The translations under genes and the position numbers were made by a program. From contig CALGAD010000149.1 of the NCBI GenBank assembly GCA_937951955.1, positions 1-11,739 of the forward strand: 11,739 bases of DNA, written 5' to 3'. This DNA is from an uncultured Bacillaceae bacterium. Its GTDB lineage: Bacteria; Bacillota; Bacilli; Bacillales; Caldibacillaceae. Positions 5,880 to 11,739 of the stretch are shown here, in pieces (within the stretch, counting starts at the first letter, position 1; every line of letters starts with the position of its first letter). The notes beneath the pieces are model-generated. The model was not told where the DNA came from and made no database searches. It saw nothing but the letters and a program-made list of their open reading frames with translations.

Positions 5880-6965
5880 TTGCAGAAACTCAATATGGAA
5901 AATCTAGGGTTTGCTGAGCCATTGATTCAGGAATCGAAAAGATATAAAAATCTTTTGGTTGGAAGAGTTACATCACAATCGAAAAACTTATATACAGTGA
6001 TGACAGAAAATGGAGAAATCACAGCGACGGTTTCGGGAAAATTCCATTATCAAGTAAAAGAAGTCTCTGAATATCCGGCTGTCGGAGATTTTGTAATGGT
6101 TGATCGGATCGAACATTCCGAAGGACAAGGGATTATCCATCACGGATTAACGAGGAAAAGTGCTTTTGTTCGTAAAGTGGCCGGTTCCAGAAATGATGGC
6201 CAGGTCGTTGCGGCAAATATTGATACAGTATTTATTTGTATGGCGCTAACAAATGATTTTAATATACGGAGAATGGAACGGTATTTATCTATAGCCTGGA
6301 ATAGTGGAGCGGTCCCGGTTATCGTTCTTACGAAAGCTGATTTATGCGCGGATATAGAAAATAAACTACATGAGATTCAAACTATTGCCTTCGGTGTCGA
6401 TGTCCATGTAACGACTTGTACTTCCAGGGATGGATATCAATCATTAAAATCATATTTATCTCCTGGTAAGACCGTTGCTTTCATCGGTTCATCCGGTGTT
6501 GGCAAATCAACGCTCATTAATTGTCTTCTTGGTGAACATGTTCTGGAAACGGGTTCAACAAGGAAAGATGATAAAGGAAGGCATACAACGACAAGACGGG
6601 AATTGATCATCTTACCGGAATCCGGTGTTGTTATCGATACTCCAGGGATGCGAGAGCTTGGTATTATTCATGCGGATGTGGCAAAATCTTTTGTGGATAT
6701 TGAAAAGCTGGCAGCCGATTGCAAATTCAATGATTGTACCCATACGAATGAACCGGATTGTGCTGTACAAAGGGCTATTCAAGAGGGGACATTAAGTGCT
6801 GCAAGATTGGTCAATTACCGGAAATTAAAAAAAGAGGCCAAATATGCAGGCTTAAATTCGAAAATGATTGAGAAAGAAAAAGTAAATGATCTGTTTCGAG
6901 AAATGGGCGGGATGAAAAATGCCCGGAAATTTTTGCAAGAACAGCAAAGGAAAAAGCGAAGATAG
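5880..6965 (+). CDS. rsgA: RsgA/YjeQ-family ribosome-associated GTPase (paralogue type)
   Basis: Circularly permuted GTPase of 361 residues: OB-fold region (about 25-115), G4 LTKADL (150-155), G1 GSSGVGKST (203-211, Lys209), G2 region with the threonine run RHTTTRREL (234-242), G3 DTPGMRE (253-259) and a zinc knuckle with Cys281, Cys286, His288 and Cys294, then a basic helical tail ending in QRKKRR. RsgA acts in late 30S subunit maturation and also binds mature 30S. The protein is longer than the housekeeping B. subtilis copy (about 298 residues), and it is not next to the usual prkC and rpe neighbours, so it is probably a second paralogue. The start is TTG 5880, since AGGAGG (5866-5871) lies 8 nt upstream; the next in-frame ATG (5895) is too far away. 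Control by the preceding leader suggests a role under ribosome stress. Confidence 0.9.
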   Translation: MQKLNMENLGFAEPLIQESKRYKNLLVGRVTSQSKNLYTVMTENGEITATVSGKFHYQVKEVSEYPAVGDFVMVDRIEHSEGQGIIHHGLTRKSAFVRKVAGSRNDGQVVAANIDTVFICMALTNDFNIRRMERYLSIAWNSGAVPVIVLTKADLCADIENKLHEIQTIAFGVDVHVTTCTSRDGYQSLKSYLSPGKTVAFIGSSGVGKSTLINCLLGEHVLETGSTRKDDKGRHTTTRRELIILPESGVVIDTPGMRELGIIHADVAKSFVDIEKLAADCKFNDCTHTNEPDCAVQRAIQEGTLSAARLVNYRKLKKEAKYAGLNSKMIEKEKVNDLFREMGGMKNARKFLQEQQRKKRR

Positions 6966-7029
6966 ATTTTTGAAATAGGCGAACATTCCCATCGCATGCG
7001 TAGTTGATCCGTAATACGGAAAATAATTT

Positions 7030-7068
7030 AAGCATGAGCTCGGTTTTTTTACCGAACTCATGCTTTTT
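7030..7068 (+). terminator. Rho-independent terminator of the GTPase gene
   Basis: AAGCATGAG-C-TCGGT (7030-7044) pairs with ACCGA-A-CTCATGCTT (7051-7065): 14 base pairs with one C-A mismatch and a loop of six Us, followed by a short U run. It lies about 65 bases after the stop codon. Confidence 0.92.
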
Positions 7069-7241
7069 CATTTGAAGTAAATCCCTTTAACTGTGAAATT
7101 TTTTGTAAAAAAATGCATGAATGGGAGGTGATGGAACAAAAAAGTTGTGACAATGTCATGGAGATCACTCTCAACAATTGCCGCGTCGAGATACATTAGT
7201 CTAAATTCGCTCAACAGGAAATTTACATATTCATATTAAGT

Positions 7242-7304
7242 AAGAGCGTGATCCGTTCAATTACGAATCGCACAATCGTTAGTTGCGGAATCACAAAAGC
7301 TTTT
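7242..7304. repeat. Long imperfect hairpin between convergent genes
   Basis: GTGATCCG (7248-7255) pairs with CGGAATCAC (7286-7294, one bulged A); inside it CAATTA and CGA (7258-7266) pair with TCG, then TAGTTG (7276-7285, one bulge); outside, AAGAGC (7242-7247) can pair with GCTTTT (7299-7304) across an AAAA bulge. About 23 pairs in all. On the plus strand it is followed by a U run ending at 7306, so it might be a second terminator of the GTPase transcript, a remnant mobile palindromic repeat, or a small structured RNA. No open reading frame with a credible start overlaps it. Confidence 0.45.
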
Positions 7305-7334
7305 TTAAGGAATAGTTCCGTTAGAGGATGATTA

Positions 7335-7808
7335 TCATTTCATTTTTTCCCTGGCTTGCTGCGTGTCGCGGACGTTTTTCTGAATGGTAACAGCAGAAAA
7401 CAAGCTGAGTACAAAGGCCATTGCGTAAAATCCCTTTTCGCTTAATGTGATGCTTTTTGCGTTGTATAAACCAATGGCCATAAGGGCAACGGCGATCATA
7501 AAAGCGAACCAACTTATTCCATAATAGATACTTGTAACCGGGATGCCTTCCTCTTTATCCCGTACTGCTTTTTGCAAAGATACGGCAGAGTATAAACCCA
7601 TCGCTAATACCGCAAAATAGTACCCTTTTTCATTTAATGGCATCGTGGCATTAAATAAACCAATCAGATAAGCTCCAACACCGACAACTAATGCAGCCCA
7701 GGACGCTCCTTTAAATGCGGCTGTCGGTTCTCCCTCCGCTCTTTCCACTGTTGGTTTCGATTGTTCCATTTCCTCATTTTCAAATAAATCATCCGGAAAT
7801 TTTGACAC
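7335..7808 (-). CDS. YiaA/YiaB-family membrane protein with tandem repeat
   Basis: Inner-membrane protein of 157 residues from the yiaA/B two-helix family, function unknown. It has a charged N-terminal tail (1-33, acidic) and two clear internal repeats of about 49 residues, 36-84 and 99-148, each starting with a tryptophan helix, then GLFNA or GLYNA, an (L)NEKGYYF or LSEKGFYA loop, a second helix and a closing LQKAVRD or IQKNVRD. This gives four helices (about 37-53, 62-78, 99-115, 126-142). Presumably it arose by duplication of a two-helix unit. The start is GTG at 7808 with GGGGGAG 5 nt upstream. I see no enzymatic residue pattern. It is separated from the gene upstream by a terminator. Confidence 0.85.
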   Translation of the reverse strand: MSKFPDDLFENEEMEQSKPTVERAEGEPTAAFKGASWAALVVGVGAYLIGLFNATMPLNEKGYYFAVLAMGLYSAVSLQKAVRDKEEGIPVTSIYYGISWFAFMIAVALMAIGLYNAKSITLSEKGFYAMAFVLSLFSAVTIQKNVRDTQQAREKMK

Positions 7809-7921
7809 GATTTCTCCCCCTTTGCGGTCAGATTCATCCTTGTCAATAAAGGCAAAATATTTTTCTTTAAATTTAATATTACCACAATTTTCTTATTTTT
7901 CTTTATAAAATTAGTATATTT

Positions 7922-7960
7922 ACAAAAAATGAATCGATTCCATAAAAGGGAATCGAATCG
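7922..7960 (-). terminator. Minus-strand terminator of the gamma-carbonic anhydrase gene
   Basis: TCGATTCC (7934-7941) and GGAATCGA (7949-7956) form an 8-bp stem, extended to 7930-7960 by three more pairs beyond one A-A mismatch, loop of seven. On the minus strand the hairpin is followed by a CATTTTTTG run. It lies about 110 bases after the stop of the carbonic anhydrase-like gene, so it would end that transcript before the YiaA-like gene. Confidence 0.8.
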
Positions 7961-8068
7961 CAAATTTACGTCTCCGAATGGTGTTGAGTGGTTGGATTTC
8001 AATTTCACCGATAAATAATTATGCAGAAAAGTATGGGATGGAGGTATAGCCCTTTTTGTAAGCGAGGA

Positions 8069-8734
8069 TCAACCATAAGCAAAACCACATGAACATCTGT
8101 TTTTACCGAAGTACAGGGAGTAGGCGGGAGGGAATTCGGAATTGACCCGCAGTACTTCTTTGGCAAATTCCTCTTCATTTTTAGGAACCTCACCGAGTGA
8201 GTCGGCTTTTTCCTGTGTATCAATCGTTGCATTTGGCGGCACAAAGCGATTTTTTCCAATACGTACTCCATTCGTCACCGTTGCGCCATTCGCAATAAAT
8301 GAACCTTCGCCAATCCAGGCTTTATAAACGATGGCTTTAAATCCAACAAACACACCATTTTCAATCACGCAAGGTCCATGGATAAGCGAGCCGTGGGCAC
8401 AGGAAACGCCATCACCGATATAAATTGAATAATTTTTCCCGTTCACTTGATAGTGTTCATTCTGTAAACCGTGAAGGATGACCCCATCCTGTAAGTTACT
8501 TTTGTTGCCAATATAAAAAGGTGTTCCTTCATCGGCGCGGATACTGACAAAGGGTCCAACAAAGGTTTGTGCCCCTATCGTAACATCACCAATTATGAAA
8601 GAAAACGGACTAAGAAAGACGGTTTGATTGATTTTCGGAGTGGATGATTTGGGATTGAAGGATGTAGGTGGATTGGCACTTACAAAATAAGTGTAAAGGT
8701 TCAGTGGAAATGGATAGTTAAGAATTCCTGTCAT
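8069..8734 (-). CDS. Gamma-class carbonic anhydrase (Cam-type, left-handed beta-helix)
   Basis: Protein of 221 residues closely following the Cam pattern: residues Arg66, Asp68 and Glu69 in VSIRADEG, Gln82 in NLQDGVILHG, and zinc ligands His88, His114 and His119 in ILHG and CAHGSLIHGP. Hexapeptide repeats of a left-handed beta-helix run from about 39 to 175 and the protein should act as a trimer with metal sites between subunits, interconverting carbon dioxide and bicarbonate. The residue at the place of the Cam proton-shuttle Glu84 is Gln91, and the acidic loop is reduced, which points to the CamH subclass; activity is likely but unproven. An N-terminal stretch of about 35 residues precedes the helix without a convincing signal peptide. 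ATG at 8734 has a GGAGAG site upstream on the minus strand. Confidence 0.87.
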   Translation of the reverse strand: MTGILNYPFPLNLYTYFVSANPPTSFNPKSSTPKINQTVFLSPFSFIIGDVTIGAQTFVGPFVSIRADEGTPFYIGNKSNLQDGVILHGLQNEHYQVNGKNYSIYIGDGVSCAHGSLIHGPCVIENGVFVGFKAIVYKAWIGEGSFIANGATVTNGVRIGKNRFVPPNATIDTQEKADSLGEVPKNEEEFAKEVLRVNSEFPPAYSLYFGKNRCSCGFAYG

Positions 8735-9006
8735 TATTTACTCTCCGTTCATCCGATAATTTTTTAATAAATCTGCTTATACAGTAAAATGCAATTTAAC
8801 ATGATTATGGTCCGATTTTGAAAAGTATTCGTCTACTTCATTTAAGGGGGAAAAGGGTCAAATCAATACGATTACCGTCTGCAAGCAACATGAGAAAAAA
8901 ACGAATTACCAGGATCTTGCAAAAAAAGCTGCATGACCTCCGGTTTTTGCATGATCAGTTGTTAACCGAAAACATTCATTCCTTCGTTTAAAGGATTCCA
9001 AGTCAG

Positions 9007-9135
9007 TTATAAAATGAGAAACGTCAAAATCATGAAAAGAATTAGCGGGAATATTTTTGTTTGTGCGTGAATCTTTAAATGTGTGACCAGGCGAACTCGT
9101 TCAACATTCCTGTAAAATTCAATAATCATTTCCAT
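9007..9135 (-). CDS. Possible small membrane protein of 42 residues
   Basis: On the minus strand an ATG at 9135 has AAGGAA 9 nt upstream and encodes a 42-residue peptide with a basic amphipathic N-terminal half (MIIEFYRNVERVRLVTHLK) and a strongly hydrophobic C-terminal segment (about 29-42, IFPLILFMILTFLIL). It ends directly on the hydrophobic helix. A longer frame opens upstream, but the start with the ribosome-binding site is preferred. I recognise no family. A tail-anchored small membrane protein or a type I toxin-like peptide are both compatible with the layout, and chance cannot be excluded. Confidence 0.4.
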   Translation of the reverse strand: MEMIIEFYRNVERVRLVTHLKIHAQTKIFPLILFMILTFLIL

Positions 9136-9268
9136 TAATTTTCGTTCCTTCAAATTAGTTTCAGAATTAAAGATTTTTCCAGGATTGCGTTGATAGTACA
9201 TAGTTATCTTGATATATTAATAATTACGATGAACTTATTAAAGAAATTAAATAAGTAATTTTTTGTTC

Positions 9269-9292
9269 ACTTTTTAAAGTTATTTAAAAAGT
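9269..9292. promoter_or_regulatory. Perfect 10-bp inverted repeat, candidate ROK operator
   Basis: ACTTTTTAAA (9269-9278) and TTTAAAAAGT (9283-9292) are exact reverse complements separated by GTTA, a dyad centred near 9280, 20 bases before the ROK start codon. ROK repressors bind AT-rich inverted repeats of this general kind (XylR, NagC). The position over the 5' untranslated region or promoter suits autorepression, which would also cover the co-transcribed transporter. Confidence 0.55.
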
Positions 9293-9312
9293 TTATGAAG
9301 GGGAATTTGGTT

Positions 9313-10329
9313 ATGGAAACTACTCCAAAAGCGATGACAAAAGCAATACACATGAGTATCCGAAAAGCTTTATTAAAATTTGGTAGTGCCACGAAAAGAG
9401 AGTTAAGTGAGTACCTGGACATCAGTTTCCCTACAATAAGTAAATTTTTAAAGCAGATGGAAAAAGATGGAGAAGTGTTTATTTTAGGATTCGATGAGTC
9501 AAGTGGTGGCCGGAGAGCAATAAGATATACATATAATCCCGAGTACATGCTCGGACTGGCACTCATTTTAGAAAAAACAGAAACCTATTATACGATTTTT
9601 AATTGTATGGGAGACGTAAAGAAGCGAGGAAGTACGCAAAGTGTTTTGCTCGAGAAAGGTTTGGAGTTTTTGACAAATTTTATCGAAACTCTACTAATTG
9701 AATACCCAAAAATCCGCTCAATAGCGATTGGCGTACCTGGTGCAGTCGATAACGGCCACGTTTTCTTTATACCGGAATATGAATTGTTCCAAAATTTGAA
9801 TATACAAAAATACTTGGAAGAACGGTTGGGTATTCCTGTTGTCGTTGAAAACGATATGAATGCAGCAGTTTATGGCTATTACACAGTTAAAGGCGATGAG
9901 GATATGGATTCCCTTGTCTATTTATATTCAGGTTATAACGGTCCGGGGGCAGGAATTATGATAAATGGTGATGTTGTCAGGGGGAGTACTTTTTTCTCCG
10001 GAGAAGTTCGATTTATTCCTCAGTATAATGATCGAAATTTTGGTGATGTGATTCAAAAGAAAGATGATTTAAATCCGGTGGTCATTAAGGAGGAAGAACA
10101 AATTGATGCCATCAGTCGCCTGATCGCAGCTTTCGTTGCAATTATAAATCCCCATGAAGTTATATTTTGTGACTTTGAAGTCGATGAAAATGTACTAAAT
10201 GCAATTACTGAAGTTAGCGCAAAGTATGTTCCAGCCGAACATCTCCCCCGGTTAACCTCCAGTAACTGGAAGGAAGATTATTTTGCCGGATTACAAAATC
10301 TTGGCTGCAAACTCATGATCACCACTTAA
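9313..10329 (+). CDS. ROK-family transcriptional repressor
   Basis: Regulator of 338 residues: an N-terminal winged helix-turn-helix (about 10-70, with the recognition part DISFPTISKFLKQME at 36-50) and a ROK sugar-kinase-like domain (about 78-330). Retained core motifs are the IAIGVPGAVDNG segment (137-148), the VVENDMNAAVYG motif with Asp181 (177-188), and the PGAGIMINGDVVRG loop (211-224). Missing are the DxGxT phosphate loop and the ROK zinc motif: the place of GEIGH reads GEVRF (230-234) and no CxCGxxGC follows. So it probably senses a sugar or sugar phosphate but does not phosphorylate it. Start at ATG 9313 because AAGGGGA (9298-9304) lies 8 nt upstream; the ATG at 9295 has no such site. 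It precedes an MFS transporter by 55 nt and probably controls both. Confidence 0.88.
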   Translation: METTPKAMTKAIHMSIRKALLKFGSATKRELSEYLDISFPTISKFLKQMEKDGEVFILGFDESSGGRRAIRYTYNPEYMLGLALILEKTETYYTIFNCMGDVKKRGSTQSVLLEKGLEFLTNFIETLLIEYPKIRSIAIGVPGAVDNGHVFFIPEYELFQNLNIQKYLEERLGIPVVVENDMNAAVYGYYTVKGDEDMDSLVYLYSGYNGPGAGIMINGDVVRGSTFFSGEVRFIPQYNDRNFGDVIQKKDDLNPVVIKEEEQIDAISRLIAAFVAIINPHEVIFCDFEVDENVLNAITEVSAKYVPAEHLPRLTSSNWKEDYFAGLQNLGCKLMITT

Positions 10330-10343
10330 GCAATGAAATTCAA

Positions 10344-10357
10344 TTTCTATATAGAAA
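10344..10357. repeat. 14-bp perfect palindrome between the ROK and transporter genes
   Basis: TTTCTAT directly followed by its reverse complement ATAGAAA, 27 bases before the transporter start. Too short and AT-rich to terminate transcription; it might be an additional operator half for the regulator or a chance feature. It does not resemble the inverted repeat upstream of the repressor. Confidence 0.3.
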
Positions 10358-10384
10358 AATATATAAAGATAGCGAGGTATCTAA

Positions 10385-11620
10385 ATGAAAACATTGCTGT
10401 TGGCCATTATATATTTTGCTTTTATTAGTTTGGGTTTACCCGATTCATTATTAGGAGCGGCCTGGCCAGCCATGCAAATTGATTTAGAAGCGCCGTTAGA
10501 AACTGCGGGAATGCTTTTCATGACAATTGCCGGAGGAACAATAATTTCCAGTTTAGTCAGCGGTAGGATGCTGAAACGGTTTGGAACCGGGCGTGTTACC
10601 TTTGTCAGTGTTTTGATGACGGCTTGTGCTTTGCTAGGATTTCACTTTGCGCCATCGGTTTTCTGGTTATTCGTTTGTGCCATTCCCCTTGGTTTAGGAG
10701 CAGGAGCTGTTGATGCTGGATTGAATGATTATGTGGCTGTAAATTACAAAGCTCATCATATGAGCTGGTTGCACAGTTTTTGGGGTGTAGGTGCCACTTT
10801 AGGACCGATTATTCTCGCCCAGTTTATCGCGGCAGAAAATTCCTGGCGTAACGGGTATTTTATCATTTCGGTAATCCAATTTACGTTAGTGGCTATTTTA
10901 TTTTTCTCCTTACCGTTATGGAAAAAGGTAACAATGGAGACAACTGCTTCGACAAACGAAACGCCTGATCATACAGGAAGTACTTCCCATCAAGAAGAGG
11001 ATGAAAATAAGAAACCGTTGCAAATAAGCGGAGTGAAACATGCGCTGATTGCCTTCTTGTTTTATTGTTCAGTTGAAGCATCGGCAGGACTTTGGGGAAG
11101 TAGCTTCCTGGTAGAAATCAAAGGATTAGATGCAGCGACGGCGGCCCGTTGGGTTTCATTATATTATGCTGCAATTACTATAGGACGGATAATATCCGGG
11201 TTTATCACGTTTAAAATGTCAAATCAAAAGTTAATCCGGACAGGTCAAGTGATTGCTTTAACAGGGGCAGTCCTTATCTTACTGCCATTGCCTGGCATTT
11301 TCGCTCTTTTTGGTTTTATTTTACTTGGTTTGGGTCTGGCGCCAATTTTCCCATGCATGTTGCACGAAACACCAGCACGCTTTGGGAAAAAACATTCCCA
11401 AACGATTATGGGATACCAAATGGCGACTGCTTATACGGGAACAACATTTGTTCCACCCATTATCGGTTTTATTTCTTCGCATCTGACAATTGCCGTTCTT
11501 CCACTATTCCTGGCCATATTTGTTTTAATTATGCTATTTAGTTCTGAAGGATTGAATCGAATTCTCAAAACAAAAAATAGGCAAAGGGAAATAAGTGCAA
11601 GTTTAAACATACCGTCGTAA
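10385..11620 (+). CDS. MFS transporter, probably for a sugar
   Basis: Major facilitator protein of 411 residues with twelve predicted membrane helices in two halves joined by a long hydrophilic loop (about 180-215, acidic and threonine/serine-rich). The LGLPDSLLGAAWPAM beginning, the loop 2-3 motif GRMLKRFGTGR (60-70), the DAGLNDYVAV segment (110-119) and WLHSFWGVGATLGP (128-141) are typical of Firmicute MFS carriers of the fucose/glucose-permease-like group, normally proton or sodium symporters. GAGG (10374-10377) lies 7 nt before the ATG. It follows the ROK repressor closely in the same direction, which implies a sugar substrate under that repressor's control; a drug efflux role is less likely but not excluded. 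No terminator is seen before the window ends, 119 bases later. Confidence 0.85.
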   Translation: MKTLLLAIIYFAFISLGLPDSLLGAAWPAMQIDLEAPLETAGMLFMTIAGGTIISSLVSGRMLKRFGTGRVTFVSVLMTACALLGFHFAPSVFWLFVCAIPLGLGAGAVDAGLNDYVAVNYKAHHMSWLHSFWGVGATLGPIILAQFIAAENSWRNGYFIISVIQFTLVAILFFSLPLWKKVTMETTASTNETPDHTGSTSHQEEDENKKPLQISGVKHALIAFLFYCSVEASAGLWGSSFLVEIKGLDAATAARWVSLYYAAITIGRIISGFITFKMSNQKLIRTGQVIALTGAVLILLPLPGIFALFGFILLGLGLAPIFPCMLHETPARFGKKHSQTIMGYQMATAYTGTTFVPPIIGFISSHLTIAVLPLFLAIFVLIMLFSSEGLNRILKTKNRQREISASLNIPS

Positions 11621-11739
11621 TTTTTTTAAACTATGTGATGTATGAATTTTAAATAAAATGTGTTTGGACCGTATAACGAAATATAAACATGCGGTTATTT
11701 GAATCAATTGTTTAACAGTCATAAAAAGGAACCGGGCAA

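Larger units (their letters stand above)
8735..9294. other. Gene-poor interval between the carbonic anhydrase and the ROK regulator
   Basis: This AT-rich stretch holds the 5' side of the carbonic anhydrase gene, a possible small membrane-protein ORF on the minus strand (9007-9135), an open plus-strand frame without a start codon (about 8805-8937), and several short inverted repeats such as TGCAAAAA (8918-8925) with TTTTTGCA (8944-8951). I see no RNA gene, no riboswitch I recognise and no mobile element in it. Confidence 0.5.

Noticed and set aside
6811..7071. Minus-strand open frames over the 3' end of the GTPase gene
   Set aside because: They overlap the conserved basic tail and the terminator, have low-complexity composition and no ribosome-binding site.
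7131..7196. ATG at 7131 after GGGAGGTG, a 21-codon ORF
   Set aside because: The ribosome-binding site abuts the start codon with no spacer, and the peptide has no recognisable feature.
7147..7239. 30-codon GTG/ATG frame in the same gap
   Set aside because: The nearest ribosome-binding site is about 17 nt away and the sequence shows no family or membrane signal.
1..11739. CRISPR array, tRNA or rRNA gene, insertion sequence, prophage
   Set aside because: No regularly spaced repeats, cloverleaf or rRNA motifs, transposase, integrase or phage structural protein could be found.

Overview
The window looks like chromosomal DNA from a low-GC, Gram-positive spore-former relative (Bacillaceae). Ribosome-binding sites are strong (GGAGG-type, 7-9 nt spacing), TTG and GTG starts are common, terminators are hairpin plus U-tract, and the protein families (YwrF-like flavin reductase, DUF4256, YcbL/M/N/O-like regulator and transporter set, YiaA-like membrane protein) are typical of bacilli. 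I cannot name the species. I see no rRNA, tRNA, CRISPR array, insertion sequence or phage gene.

Layout. (1) 106-1471 (+): a flavin reductase-like flavoprotein and a DUF4256 protein, the second closed by a clear terminator at 1491-1532. (2) 1768-5697 (+): a compact five-gene module of a permuted NlpC/P60-like (YiiX-type) cysteine hydrolase, an OmpR-family response regulator, a BcrA/LanF-type ABC ATPase, its six-helix permease and a short one-helix sensor kinase. This resembles peptide-antibiotic sensing and resistance modules, with a papain-fold enzyme added at the front. Palindromic and repeated elements at 1676-1710 may be the regulator's own sites. (3) 5727-7068 (+): an extended -10 promoter, a leader with an 18-codon ORF and two mutually exclusive RNA hairpins, then a second-type RsgA GTPase starting at TTG and a strong terminator. 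This leader is the most interesting element of the window: one fold leaves the GTPase ribosome-binding site open and the other buries it.

(4) 7335-8734 (-): a duplicated YiaA/B membrane protein and a Cam-type gamma-carbonic anhydrase, each probably its own transcript, with a minus-strand terminator between them. (5) 8735-9294: a gene-poor stretch with a likely 42-residue membrane peptide on the minus strand. (6) 9313-11620 (+): a ROK-family repressor that has lost the kinase and zinc motifs, followed by an MFS (probably sugar) transporter. A perfect 10-bp inverted repeat overlaps the region just upstream of the repressor and is a good candidate autoregulatory operator.

Functional themes are envelope or antibiotic stress (the module), ribosome homeostasis under a translation-sensing leader (the GTPase), and sugar uptake under a local repressor (the ROK/MFS pair). 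All functions are inferred from sequence motifs; the RNA folds were paired by eye.
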